A stretch of 32,655 nucleotides of DNA, taken from the NCBI GenBank assembly GCA_944326535.1, contig CALVEJ010000017.1, positions 1 to 32,655 on the forward strand, in the 5' to 3' direction. Position 1 is the stretch's first letter. Every line of letters begins with the position of its first letter. This stretch comes from Candidatus Gastranaerophilales bacterium. GTDB lineage: Bacteria; Cyanobacteriota; Vampirovibrionia; Gastranaerophilales; Gastranaerophilaceae. Both the position numbers and the translations under genes were made by a program. The notes below the pieces were generated by a model. The model was not told where the DNA came from and ran no database searches. It saw only the letters and a program-made list of their open reading frames with translations. Of this stretch, positions 1 to 8,128 are shown piece by piece.

Positions 1-291
1 TCAATAGTAAAACGAATAAAAAATATGTTTTCAAATTGCACATTGAAACTGAAAACATTAACAAAAGATGTGTTTGAAAGAAGAAATAAATACATTATAT
101 TCGACGGGAAGAAAATGCGAGAAAGAGACCTGCCGAATTTTGTAACCGGTCCCAGCGATATTGAGGGAATTACATATAGTAAAGTCAAATTTTATCCTGA
201 AGACGAAGCAGTGATGGCAAAAATGAAAACGGCAAGAGAGCAAATTGAATATAAGAAGAAGTTACTCAAAGCAGGTAAATATATAGATTAA
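1..291 (+). CDS. Unknown protein, C-terminal part (cut by window edge)
   Basis: The reading frame is open from the first base of the window, so this is probably the 3' end of a longer gene. A first ATG exists at 25, but no ribosome-binding site precedes it. The visible 96 residues are basic and hydrophilic, with no signal peptide, membrane segment or motif that I recognise; the tail is helical and lysine-rich. It converges on the phosphorylase gene with 29 bases between the stops. Function unknown. That it is coding rests on the uninterrupted frame and normal composition. Confidence 0.55.
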   Translation, partial: SIVKRIKNMFSNCTLKLKTLTKDVFERRNKYIIFDGKKMRERDLPNFVTGPSDIEGITYSKVKFYPEDEAVMAKMKTAREQIEYKKKLLKAGKYID

Positions 292-320
292 ATGAAAATA
301 TCACCGGTAATTAAAAAGAA

Positions 321-1631
321 TTAAATAACTTTATAAATCAAGCTGCGAACAGGCTGTTCGCTTTCTGAGAAGACAAAAGCATCTTTCATAAATTCTTTTG
401 CAAGAGAAAGTTTTCCCTCATCATTTGCATACAATGTCGCAACGACATCTCCTCTTGAAACTTTTTCTCCATATATTTTGTTCAAATATATACCTGCAGA
501 GTAGTCTATAGAATCGGATTTTTTCTCACGACCGGCACCAAGCAGCTTGCATGCATATGCTGTTTTGTAAGCATCAATATTTGATATCACGCCATCACTT
601 TCCGCAAATATCCTTTCAGCATATTTTGGCTGTGGAAATAGTCTGTAATTATCAACTACTTGCACATTTCCGCCTTGAGATAGTATAAGTTTTTTAAAAA
701 AGTCCAAAGCACGACCTGAATTGACTGCATTTTGTATCATTTGATAAGCTTCTTCCTTTGACCCTGCTTTATTCAGCTCTACCAGTGTCAAAGCAGCCAT
801 TTCAAAAGTAAGTTCTTTGATATCAGAAGTCATTGTACCCTTCAAAAATTCAATGGATTCAATAACCTCAATAGCATTGCCTACAGCTCTGCCCAGAGGC
901 TGTTCCATTGAAGTAATTGCCGCATGAAATTTCTTTCCGAGTTTTGCAGCGATATCAACCATCCATTGAGCCAGCTCACAGGCTTTTTCCGGAGTTTTTA
1001 TAAAAGCACCGGAGCCGTATTTTACATCCAGCACCACATAATCTGCGCCGGAAGCAATCTTTTTGGATACAATAGATGAAGCAATTAACGGCATAGAATC
1101 GACTGTAGCTGTCACATCACGCAGTGCATAAAGCTTTCCGTCCGCAGGTGTAAGCCTCTTTGTTTGAGAAGCAATAGCAAGCCCTACATCTTTCACCTTT
1201 TCTATGAGTTCCTCTATATCAAGATCCGTCTTAAAACCAGGTATCGCTTCCAGTTTGTCAATTGTGCCGCCGGTATGCCCCAAACCTCTGCCAGACAATT
1301 TTGCAATAGGCACTCCGCAAGCAGCAAGAAGAGGAATCAAGATGAGAGTAATTTTGTCGCCGACACCGCCCGTTGAATGTTTGTCCGCAATATGTGCACA
1401 ATTTTCTCTCAATGGTGAAAGATCGATAATCTCTCCGGAATTGATTATCGCCTGTGTGAGATTTGCTGTTTCTTCAATCGTCATTCCATTAAAATAGACA
1501 GCCATTAGCCAGGCAGAAACCTGATAATCTTCCGCCCTGCCGTTCATCAAAGAATCTATAATAAACTGAATTTCCTCTTTTGTATGTTCATATCCTTTTT
1601 TCTTTTTTTCAATAAGGTCTACAAATCTCAC
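321..1631 (-). CDS. pdp: Pyrimidine-nucleoside (thymidine) phosphorylase
   Basis: A cytosolic salvage enzyme that splits thymidine, deoxyuridine or uridine with phosphate to give the free base and (deoxy)ribose-1-phosphate. The 436 residues match the usual length (about 433-440). Visible motifs are KHSTGGVGDK at 84-93 (phosphate and substrate binding) and the family signature SGRGLGHTGGTIDKLE at 113-128, followed by an ALRDVTATVDS segment and a lysine-containing VLDVKYGSGAF segment. The N-terminus resembles Bacillus Pdp more than E. coli DeoA, so I prefer pdp, but substrate range cannot be decided by eye. The start is GTG at 1631, chosen because AGAGGTG lies about 7 bases upstream. It stands alone, with no other nucleoside genes next to it. 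Confidence 0.95.
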   Translation of the reverse strand: MRFVDLIEKKKKGYEHTKEEIQFIIDSLMNGRAEDYQVSAWLMAVYFNGMTIEETANLTQAIINSGEIIDLSPLRENCAHIADKHSTGGVGDKITLILIPLLAACGVPIAKLSGRGLGHTGGTIDKLEAIPGFKTDLDIEELIEKVKDVGLAIASQTKRLTPADGKLYALRDVTATVDSMPLIASSIVSKKIASGADYVVLDVKYGSGAFIKTPEKACELAQWMVDIAAKLGKKFHAAITSMEQPLGRAVGNAIEVIESIEFLKGTMTSDIKELTFEMAALTLVELNKAGSKEEAYQMIQNAVNSGRALDFFKKLILSQGGNVQVVDNYRLFPQPKYAERIFAESDGVISNIDAYKTAYACKLLGAGREKKSDSIDYSAGIYLNKIYGEKVSRGDVVATLYANDEGKLSLAKEFMKDAFVFSESEQPVRSLIYKVI

Positions 1632-1756
1632 AAAGCACCTCTTTATTTGTGTATAAATATTATTTTTAAAATATCATAAACCCGTTATTTTTATAAATAT
1701 ATAACAATTTGTAATAGATTATTCCAAAATCAAATATTCTGAAAAAAACATCCGAT

Positions 1757-1772
1757 TTGTGCTTTTGCACAA
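1757..1772 (-). terminator. Possible intrinsic terminator of the small secreted protein
   Basis: TTGTGC (1757-1762) pairs with GCACAA (1767-1772) around a TTTT loop, just past the stop codon of the minus-strand gene at 1783. On the minus strand the stem is followed, after eight bases, by seven T residues (1743-1749 read in reverse). The gap between stem and T-run makes it a weak terminator. Confidence 0.35.
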
Positions 1773-1782
1773 GATAAATTTT

Positions 1783-2169
1783 TTAATGGCAAAAACTTGC
1801 ATCGCCTATATCAGAACATCTGGAACTATAGTCTCCGTATCCGCCTTTTACTTTTCTTATTCGTGTATAATCCAAAGTATTATACCTAAACGGCATTACA
1901 TCAGTTTTGTGCACGTTTTGATTTGAATAAACAGCCCTTGAGTGTTGAATTTTTTGTCTGTCATTGTTTGCATACCAGGCTGATGAAGAATATGCGGAGC
2001 TGTTATATTTTGAAGCATTTGAATAAGAAGACACATTTGTCATCTGTTTCCAGTTTCCGGAATAATTACCGTCATCATCAAACATAGATGGCGATGCATA
2101 TGCACACATCTCCGATAAAAACATACATAAAACTATAAATTGTTTAACTTTTTTACCGTATACAAACAT
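1783..2169 (-). CDS. Small secreted protein, Ser/Tyr/Asn-rich
   Basis: About 128 residues, starting with a basic stretch and a hydrophobic core (QFIVLCMFLSEMCAYA), which looks like a signal peptide cleaved after AYA. The mature part is rich in Ser, Tyr and Asn and ends with two cysteines; no domain is recognised. I chose the ATG at 2169; a TTG at 2178 in the same frame would add three residues, and neither has a clear ribosome-binding site. It is transcribed away from the GNAT gene at 2251. It may be a small envelope or extracellular protein; function unknown. Confidence 0.6.
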   Translation of the reverse strand: MFVYGKKVKQFIVLCMFLSEMCAYASPSMFDDDGNYSGNWKQMTNVSSYSNASKYNSSAYSSSAWYANNDRQKIQHSRAVYSNQNVHKTDVMPFRYNTLDYTRIRKVKGGYGDYSSRCSDIGDASFCH

Positions 2170-2250
2170 ATTGAACAAAATTAAAAATTATAATATTATA
2201 CTGGTTATTTTAGCACAATTTAAAACACAATTTACGGAAAAACCAGATAC

Positions 2251-2829
2251 ATGATAAAACTTTACCAATCAGATATAGAAAAATTTAAAGAAGTATATAA
2301 GGATATGTCCTCGCAATTTCCGGAAAATGAAATGAAGACCTTCAAAAAATTTGAACAACTTCTAAAAACAGGCTCATACAAATTATTTACAGCCCAAAAT
2401 TCTTCAGAAACGTCTGTAGGATACTGTCTTTTATATACAGGATCAAAGTCAAAAATACTGTGGCTGGATTACATAGCAGTATTCAAAGAACAACAGTCAA
2501 AAGGTTACGGAAAACAAATATTTAACGCCATAAAAGAGACATTTCAGGAATATACCGGCATCTATCTTGAAGTAGAAAAACCGGACTCCAGCGAACCAAA
2601 TACACTCAGAAGAATAAAATTTTATGAAACACTTGGAGCAAAAAGAATACAATGCAAATATATTTACCCCAATGATACAGGCGGATTGGAAATGGATTTA
2701 TTCTTTTTGCCGATAAAAGGGCTTATTCCCAATTCTATACAAACAAAGACAGCAATACTTGAGATATTTAATGTCCTGCACAAAGATGTTTCTAATCTGA
2801 ATGAAATTTTAACAAAACTGGTCATTTAG
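2251..2829 (+). CDS. GNAT-family N-acetyltransferase
   Basis: A 192-residue protein with the core of the GNAT fold: a beta strand LWLDYIAVF at about 70-78, followed by QQSKGYGKQIF, the acetyl-CoA pyrophosphate-binding loop (consensus Q/RxxGxG/A). Later NTLRRIKFYETLGAKRI corresponds to the helix-strand at the end of the fold. The substrate cannot be told. The stop overlaps the 3' end of the convergent histidine kinase gene by eight bases. The C-terminal 50 residues go beyond a minimal GNAT domain and are not recognised. Confidence 0.8.
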   Translation: MIKLYQSDIEKFKEVYKDMSSQFPENEMKTFKKFEQLLKTGSYKLFTAQNSSETSVGYCLLYTGSKSKILWLDYIAVFKEQQSKGYGKQIFNAIKETFQEYTGIYLEVEKPDSSEPNTLRRIKFYETLGAKRIQCKYIYPNDTGGLEMDLFFLPIKGLIPNSIQTKTAILEIFNVLHKDVSNLNEILTKLVI

Positions 2830-4366
2830 TCTGCTGCAATTTTGTAGACAAATTTTTCGGAATAGAAAAACCGAACATACAAGTCTGATCTTTCCAGCTT
2901 TTTGCAAATATCTTTCCTTGATGCAGTTTTATAATTTTTCTTGACAAATACAGCCCCAGTCCGGTACTTGCTTTATTTGATTTTGCATATTTGACGGTTT
3001 TGTATTTTTCAAAAATTTCTGAAAGACGTTCATCGTCAATGTAATGACTGTGATTTTTCACTTCAAAATTTATATTATTTCTTTTTTCACTCAGGTATAC
3101 AATTACTTCGGATTTTTCAAATCCATGGATAATTGCATTTGAAACAAGATTCGTCACCGCACGTTTGAGCTGAAGTTTGTCCCCAAAGATATAAGGATTT
3201 TTTAGTTCGGACTTCAAAACAATTTTTTGCTCTCTGCCGTCTGCCAATCCGGCAAGCTCTTTGCAGGTTTCGTTAACAATTTCAAAAAAGTCAAAATTTT
3301 CAACAGTTAGTTTGAGTTCGGAAGCATCGGATTTGTACGTTGCAAGAATAGTTGAAATCATATTATACATATAAATATTAGAGTTTTTTACCTGCAAAAT
3401 CATATCTTTCTGCTGATCATTCAACTCTCCCAGACTTCCCCCGAGCAGCAAATCCATTACAGTTAGCTGAGCTCTTGTTGGTGTTTTCAAATCATGTGTA
3501 AGTGTTGCTACGAAGGTATCTCTTTGAAGTTCAAGTTCTTTTTCTTTGGTTATGTCATAAATTATTACAATAAGCCCGAGAATTTTTTGGTTAGGTCCGA
3601 TAATTGGTGATTTTGAAACTCTATACCAAATATTTTCTTTTTGAAGATTGGGTATTTTAAATTCTGAAATCAATGTTTTTTTGCTGTGTATTACAGAAAT
3701 ATCTTCATCTTTAATCTTTTCTGCACAATCTTGAATATGCTCATCGGCAAAACATTTACCGACAAGATCCTCGCTTTTTACTTTAAACAATTCCGCAAAC
3801 TTTTGATTTCCCGCAACAAACAGTCCGTCAACATCCTTAAGGTAAATAGCAAACGGCAAATTGTTCATTATACTGCTGAGTTGTGCATTTTGAATAAGAA
3901 TTCTTTCCTTTAAAATATCAACTTCGGTAGTGTCTTGAACATAGCCGAGTATTGTTCCGTTACCCGCATAATCATCGGACTGGGGAAAATATGCATTGTA
4001 TACACGAACCTTTCCGTCTTGATATTTTTTTGCAATTCTGTAAGATACTGACTCAGCAGAATTTTTAATATCTTCAAACTTCAGATTTTTTTGTTTTAAT
4101 GACTCCAATGAAGGGGCATCTATTATATCTCCGTACTTTTTAAATATTTCACAGAGAAGCTCCGCCTGCGATTTGTATTTCTTTGACAGTGACGATAAAA
4201 GAAAACTTTTTGTTACCGCAATATAAATTGAAGAAAGAACAACAATCGCCGCAGCACAAGCAATTTTATTAAAATGAAAACTCCAAATAATAATCAAACC
4301 TAATAGGCAAAATATAAAAGTTAAAATTACATAAAAAGATATACGAGATAAAAAAATTTTATTCAT
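2822..4366 (-). CDS. Membrane PAS sensor histidine kinase
   Basis: A 514-residue sensor kinase. Two hydrophobic segments (about 9-29 and 34-55) are joined by a very short loop, so there is almost no extracellular sensor; sensing probably occurs in the membrane or in the cytosolic PAS domains. A first PAS-like region lies at about 75-150 and a second, clearer one at about 160-278. HisKA follows, with phospho-acceptor H291 in LTHDLKTP. The ATPase domain has an N-box (N406, N410 in VTNLVSNAIIHG) and GLGLYLSRKI. The usual DxGxG box is degenerate (KNHSHYIDDERL), a variant also seen in other kinases. It lies 7 bases downstream of the response regulator, whose end contains its ribosome-binding site, so the two form a two-component pair. 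Confidence 0.93.
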   Translation of the reverse strand: MNKIFLSRISFYVILTFIFCLLGLIIIWSFHFNKIACAAAIVVLSSIYIAVTKSFLLSSLSKKYKSQAELLCEIFKKYGDIIDAPSLESLKQKNLKFEDIKNSAESVSYRIAKKYQDGKVRVYNAYFPQSDDYAGNGTILGYVQDTTEVDILKERILIQNAQLSSIMNNLPFAIYLKDVDGLFVAGNQKFAELFKVKSEDLVGKCFADEHIQDCAEKIKDEDISVIHSKKTLISEFKIPNLQKENIWYRVSKSPIIGPNQKILGLIVIIYDITKEKELELQRDTFVATLTHDLKTPTRAQLTVMDLLLGGSLGELNDQQKDMILQVKNSNIYMYNMISTILATYKSDASELKLTVENFDFFEIVNETCKELAGLADGREQKIVLKSELKNPYIFGDKLQLKRAVTNLVSNAIIHGFEKSEVIVYLSEKRNNINFEVKNHSHYIDDERLSEIFEKYKTVKYAKSNKASTGLGLYLSRKIIKLHQGKIFAKSWKDQTCMFGFSIPKNLSTKLQQTK

Positions 4367-4373
4367 CTGTGCC

Positions 4374-5045
4374 CTATTCCATAATTTTTGTTGTTATAGC
4401 TTTGACTACAGCACTAACTCTGCAGGGAACAGACAATTTATTCAATATATTTCCAACATGCGCTTTTGCCGTATGTGCGCTAATATGCATTTCTTTTGCT
4501 ATTTCAGTGTTGGACTTGCCTTCAATAAGCAGTGACAGTGTTTCTTTTTCTCTGGATGTGATATTTACATCCACATCTCTTGTATAAAGATTATTAAAAT
4601 CAGTTGAATTGGGCTTTGGCATAGATTTGTTTGCAACATACGAAACTGCCGGATGAAGCCAGAGCGCTCCTTTGTAAACATCTTTCAAAATATGATTCCA
4701 TTCATCAGATTCAACATCTTTGATACAGTATGCGCTTGCACCGGAAGCAAGTGCAGCAGAGACTTCATCTTCATTTTGATGAGAAGTCAGAACAACAACT
4801 TTAGTCTGCGGTGATTTTTCCTTTACAAGTTTTGTTGCTTCAAGTCCGTTCATCCCTGGAAGTCCCAGATCCATTACAACAATATCAGACGGCTTTCTGT
4901 TAAATGCGGAAAAAAAGTCCTCCGCACAGGAATAATCCCCAAGTATTTCGAAATCATCATCCTGACCTATTATGTGCAACATAGATTTTCTCATAAGTGA
5001 ATAATCTTCGACCATGTAAACAGTAATCTTCTTTTCAAAATTCAA
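4374..5045 (-). CDS. NarL/FixJ-type response regulator
   Basis: A 223-residue DNA-binding regulator. The receiver domain (about 6-125) has acidic residues E13-D14, phospho-acceptor D59 in VVMDLGLPGMNG, T87 in VLTSHQ and K109 in CIKD. A LuxR-type helix-turn-helix at the C-terminus reads TSREKETLSLLIEGKSNTEI followed by an AHTAKAHVGNIL recognition helix. It probably receives phosphate from the kinase encoded just downstream. The start is TTG at 5045, chosen because AGGAG lies nine bases upstream; the nearest ATG would remove the first ten residues of the fold. Target genes are unknown; the divergent Spy-like gene at 5370 shares the upstream region and is a candidate. Confidence 0.94.
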   Translation of the reverse strand: MNFEKKITVYMVEDYSLMRKSMLHIIGQDDDFEILGDYSCAEDFFSAFNRKPSDIVVMDLGLPGMNGLEATKLVKEKSPQTKVVVLTSHQNEDEVSAALASGASAYCIKDVESDEWNHILKDVYKGALWLHPAVSYVANKSMPKPNSTDFNNLYTRDVDVNITSREKETLSLLIEGKSNTEIAKEMHISAHTAKAHVGNILNKLSVPCRVSAVVKAITTKIME

Positions 5046-5216
5046 AATATAAATCTCCTACTCGTGAATAAAACAATAATATTTAATAAACAACAAAAAG
5101 GTATTACCTGACTGGGCATCTTTTAATTTATTTAATCATATTTTGTTAAACAAATTATCTGACTTTTATACAAAAATTTTATTACATATAAGTAAAAATC
5201 TACAATTTTTGATTTA

Positions 5217-5244
5217 TTGACAGTATTAAAAAGACTACTATACT
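5217..5244 (+). promoter_or_regulatory. Sigma70-type promoter of the Spy-like gene
   Basis: TTGACA (5217-5222) and TATACT (5239-5244) are separated by 16 bases: a perfect -35 box and a 5/6 -10 box. Transcription would start near 5251, giving a leader of about 120 bases before the ATG at 5370. Confidence 0.65.
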
Positions 5245-5342
5245 TGAAATATACTAAAATTTGTCTGAATTTAGCACAGAAATAATAATATTAAGAAAAT
5301 TTAATAAATCCGACCATCGGTCAAAGTCTAATGAAATCAAAA

Positions 5343-5365
5343 TAGCGTCAAAGCGCTAAAGGAGG
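5343..5365 (+). promoter_or_regulatory. Leader hairpin next to a strong ribosome-binding site
   Basis: TAGCG (5343-5347) can pair with CGCTA (5354-5358) around a six-base loop, directly followed by AAAGGAGG (5358-5365) and the ATG at 5370. The stem does not cover the ribosome-binding site, so it might stabilise the transcript or protect the 5' region rather than block translation. Confidence 0.4.
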
Positions 5366-5369
5366 AAAA

Positions 5370-5975
5370 ATGAAAAAAAGACTTTTATCATCGCTAATGA
5401 TTGGAGCAATGGCATTTACGCTCGGTTCATTAGTTTCTGCACCTTCTCTTGCACAGGAAGGTTGTCCTTTGAAAGACAACGCACCAAAATGTGAAAAGCC
5501 CGCTCCTGGAGAATTTCACAGACCTATGACACCGGAAGAACGTGCAAAATTCAGAGAAGAGAAAAAGGCAGAATTTGAAGCCAGACTTAAACTTACTGAT
5601 GACCAAAAAGCACAGTTAGAAAAGATCAAAAAAGAAGAAAAAGCAAAACTTGCTCCTTATGCAGAAAAAATGAAAAAAGAAAAAGCAAAAATGGACAAAC
5701 TTTTTGAAGAACAAAAAGCAATCAGAATGGACAGCATGAAGAAATTCGAAGCTACATTAACAGAAGAACAAAAAGCAGAACTTGAAAAAATCAAAGAAGA
5801 AGCAAAAGCGGAAATGAAAAAATTTGCTCCTCCTATGGGTCCTGACGGAAGACCGCTTCCCCCAAGACACCACAAACCAATGTGCCCTCCGGACTGCGGA
5901 TGCGGATGCCATCATCCGGAACAAACTGCAGATCAACCGGATTGCAAATGCCCATGTCATTCTGAAACAAAATAA
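5370..5975 (+). CDS. Spy/CpxP-like periplasmic protein with Cys/His-rich tail
   Basis: 201 residues with a typical signal peptide cleaved after about residue 28 (SLA-QE). The mature part is a charged helical region with two LTxxQ motifs (LTDDQ at 75-79, LTEEQ at 130-134), the hallmark of Spy/CpxP-type periplasmic chaperones and related metal-responsive proteins. The last 30 residues carry seven cysteines (172, 176, 178, 180, 192, 194, 196) and histidines at 181, 182 and 197, a likely metal-binding tail not found in E. coli Spy or CpxP. The gene has its own strong promoter, ribosome-binding site and terminator. It is divergent from a two-component regulator, as envelope-stress genes often are. 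A role in metal or envelope stress is inferred. Confidence 0.8.
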   Translation: MKKRLLSSLMIGAMAFTLGSLVSAPSLAQEGCPLKDNAPKCEKPAPGEFHRPMTPEERAKFREEKKAEFEARLKLTDDQKAQLEKIKKEEKAKLAPYAEKMKKEKAKMDKLFEEQKAIRMDSMKKFEATLTEEQKAELEKIKEEAKAEMKKFAPPMGPDGRPLPPRHHKPMCPPDCGCGCHHPEQTADQPDCKCPCHSETK

Positions 5976-5990
5976 CTAAAGCTTTGCTAT

Positions 5991-6028
5991 AAAAAGTGGT
6001 ATTTCACATTTGTGATTTACCACTTTTT
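5991..6028. terminator. Strong bidirectional intrinsic terminator
   Basis: AAAAAGTGGTA (5991-6001) pairs with TACCACTTTTT (6018-6028), with a further inner TCACA/TGTGA pairing. A T-run ends the stem on each strand. It serves the Spy-like gene on the plus strand and the DUF486 gene on the minus strand; the latter's last codons and stop (6017-6019) lie inside the hairpin. Confidence 0.85.
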
Positions 6029-6361
6029 AAATACAAAAAATACAGCCAGTATTATAAATAAAAAGCCGACTATGTAATTCCATTTCAAATTTTCCTTCAA
6101 ATAAAAAACAGAGAAGAAACAAAAAACAATCAGTGTAATAACTTCCTGCATTGTTTTTAAATGAGCCGCATCATAAAATTCATGACCTATTCTGTTTGCG
6201 GGAACCTGAAAGCAATACTCAAAAAGAGCAATTCCCCAGCTGGCAAAGATAACAATCCACAAAGCGGTGCCCTTGAATTTGAGGTGCCCGTACCAGGCAA
6301 ATGTCATAAAAATATTCGAAATTGTTAAAAGAATTACAGGTAAAAATTGTCTTAATATCAT
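6017..6361 (-). CDS. DUF486 / DMT-like small membrane protein
   Basis: 114 residues with about four hydrophobic helices. The sequence follows the DUF486 (COG3169) pattern: an N-terminal helix ending in NIFMTFAWYGHLKF, then WGIALFEYCFQVPANRIGH, then LKTMQEVITLIVFCFFSVFY, then a last helix. Proteins of this family are annotated as DMT-superfamily-related; their substrate is not established. The length is typical. Its final codons form one arm of the shared terminator. It is divergent from the SIMPL-domain gene. Confidence 0.85.
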   Translation of the reverse strand: MILRQFLPVILLTISNIFMTFAWYGHLKFKGTALWIVIFASWGIALFEYCFQVPANRIGHEFYDAAHLKTMQEVITLIVFCFFSVFYLKENLKWNYIVGFLFIILAVFFVFKKW

Positions 6362-6439
6362 AATAAAAAAATAATAGCAAAAAATAAAAAAATAATTTAT
6401 AATTCATAAAATATAATACCAGATGAAAGGAGTTTTTTA

Positions 6440-7189
6440 ATGAAAGACATCAGAGAAATCAAAGATTATCAAATAGTTCTTCTGGGCTTGATTATTGCTG
6501 CAGGTGCAATAATTTCGACATTTTTATTTTCACATGCTGTTGTTTCATACCAAAGACTCCAAAATCAGGCGCTTACGGTAACAGGCTCCGCCAGTCAGGA
6601 TATAAAATCAGATCTTGCCGTATGGAAAGGATACTATGAAGTAAGAAGCAAAGACCTAAAAGCAGGTTATGCAGAAATCAATGCGGATAAAAACAGTGTA
6701 AAATCATTTCTTATCGCAAACGGCATGAAAGAAGATGACATAAAATTCAGCCCTGTTTCTTCTTATCCCGTATACAAAAAACTGCCAAACGGATACAATT
6801 CAAACGATATCGACGGATACAGACTGTCACAGAATGTAGAAGTTTCTTCTTCCGATGTCGAAAACATATCAAAACTCTCACAAGATGTAGCAAAACTTAT
6901 TGAAAAAAATGTTGAATTAACGTCAAACAATGTGGAATACTACGTCTCAAATCTTAATGAAATTAAAGTAAAAATGCTTGCTGAAGCAACAAAAGATGCA
7001 AAACAAAGAGCAAAAAGCATGGTAGAAAGTACAGGCGGTCACATTGGAGTAATGAATTCCGCAAAAATGGGAGTATTTCAAATTGTTGCAAAAGACTCCA
7101 CAGATGTTTCAGACTACGGCATCTATGACACAAGCGCAAAAGACAAAAAAATTAATGCTGTTGTAAATGCAACTTTTACAATAAAATAG
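6440..7189 (+). CDS. SIMPL-domain (DUF541) protein, membrane-anchored
   Basis: 249 residues. One hydrophobic segment at about 11-33 anchors the protein, with the rest expected outside the cytoplasmic membrane. The remainder matches the SIMPL/DUF541 pattern: LTVTGSASQDIKSDLAVWKG after the membrane segment, FSPVSSYPVY, the YRLSQNVEV strand, and a conserved region LAEATKDAKQRAKSMVESTG near the end. Family members (E. coli YggE) have been linked to oxidative stress and surface proteins, but no reaction is known. The start has AAAGGAG seven bases upstream. The next gene begins four bases after the stop, so the two are cotranscribed. Confidence 0.88.
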   Translation: MKDIREIKDYQIVLLGLIIAAGAIISTFLFSHAVVSYQRLQNQALTVTGSASQDIKSDLAVWKGYYEVRSKDLKAGYAEINADKNSVKSFLIANGMKEDDIKFSPVSSYPVYKKLPNGYNSNDIDGYRLSQNVEVSSSDVENISKLSQDVAKLIEKNVELTSNNVEYYVSNLNEIKVKMLAEATKDAKQRAKSMVESTGGHIGVMNSAKMGVFQIVAKDSTDVSDYGIYDTSAKDKKINAVVNATFTIK

Positions 7190-7193
7190 CAAT

Positions 7194-8123
7194 ATGAAAG
7201 AAATAAAAAACGTTATTATTTGCGGACTCGGAGCAATAGGCTCAATTTATGCCACAGCAATTTCAAAGAATAAAAATATAAATCTGAAAATTTTGCTGGA
7301 TAAAGAACGTATAAAAAAATATGCCAAAACTCCAACAATCTTTAACAGCAAAGAATATACTTTTGACTACATCACAGCTGACAGAAACGACTTCTCGGCA
7401 GACCTTATACTTATTGCAACAAAAAACAGCGGTCTGAATGAAGCAATACAAAACATAAAAAACTTTGTATCTCAAGATACAATTATTATTTCACTTCTTA
7501 ACGGAATTGAAAGTGAAGATAAAATTGCAGAAGTTTACGGAAAAGAAAAGGTTTTGTATTCGTACTATATAGGACACACAAGTACAAGGACGGGAAGAAG
7601 TATTACACATGACGGTGTTTACAAAACAGTTTTTGGCTGCAAGGACAATACTTTTTTGAACGACAAGGTCAAATGTGTCAAAAATTTCTTTGACAAAACC
7701 AACATTAACTATGAAATACCTGAGGATATGGACTATGCAAGATGGTGGAAATTTCTGGTTAATGTGGGCTACAATCAGGCATCAGCCGTGCTCAGGGCAT
7801 CTTACGGTGATTTTCAAAACTCACAAAGAACAAACGATGTTGCCGTTAACCTAATGAGAGAAGCTGAAAAAATTGCAAAAGCAGAGGGTGTAAAGAATAC
7901 AGAAAAGATGGTTCCGGATGTTCTTAAAACAATTGAAAAAATGCTGCCGGAAACAAAAACATCAATGCTTCAGGACATCGAGGCAAAAAGACAAACAGAA
8001 GTTGATATATTTGCGGGATATGTAAAACGGCTTGGTGAAAAACACGGAATACAGACACCTTACAACACACTGTTTTATGAACTCATAAAAGCCATTGATG
8101 AAAAAAATTCAATATCTTTATAA
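7194..8123 (+). CDS. panE: Ketopantoate reductase-like dehydrogenase
   Basis: 309 residues with the ketopantoate-reductase layout. An N-terminal Rossmann motif ICGLGAIGSIYA binds NAD(P)H. LIATKNSGLNEA and SLLNGIESED follow, then a helical C-terminal domain with the family motif WWKFLVNVGYNQASAVLRA, which contains the expected catalytic Lys and Asn. Such enzymes reduce 2-dehydropantoate to pantoate for coenzyme A synthesis. The family contains many paralogues of other specificity, no other pantothenate gene is nearby, and it follows a SIMPL gene, so the specific activity is uncertain. It ends five bases before the convergent DUF3737 gene. Confidence 0.85.
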   Translation: MKEIKNVIICGLGAIGSIYATAISKNKNINLKILLDKERIKKYAKTPTIFNSKEYTFDYITADRNDFSADLILIATKNSGLNEAIQNIKNFVSQDTIIISLLNGIESEDKIAEVYGKEKVLYSYYIGHTSTRTGRSITHDGVYKTVFGCKDNTFLNDKVKCVKNFFDKTNINYEIPEDMDYARWWKFLVNVGYNQASAVLRASYGDFQNSQRTNDVAVNLMREAEKIAKAEGVKNTEKMVPDVLKTIEKMLPETKTSMLQDIEAKRQTEVDIFAGYVKRLGEKHGIQTPYNTLFYELIKAIDEKNSISL

Positions 8124-8128
8124 ACTTA

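Larger units (their letters stand above)
5046..5369. other. Divergent intergenic region between regulator and Spy-like gene
   Basis: 324 bases without a gene. They hold the plus-strand promoter at 5217-5244, a roughly 120-base leader for the Spy-like gene, and a short hairpin next to its ribosome-binding site. No clear promoter for the regulator is visible, although its ribosome-binding site is. A small palindrome AGGTATTACCT lies near 5099. Confidence 0.6.
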
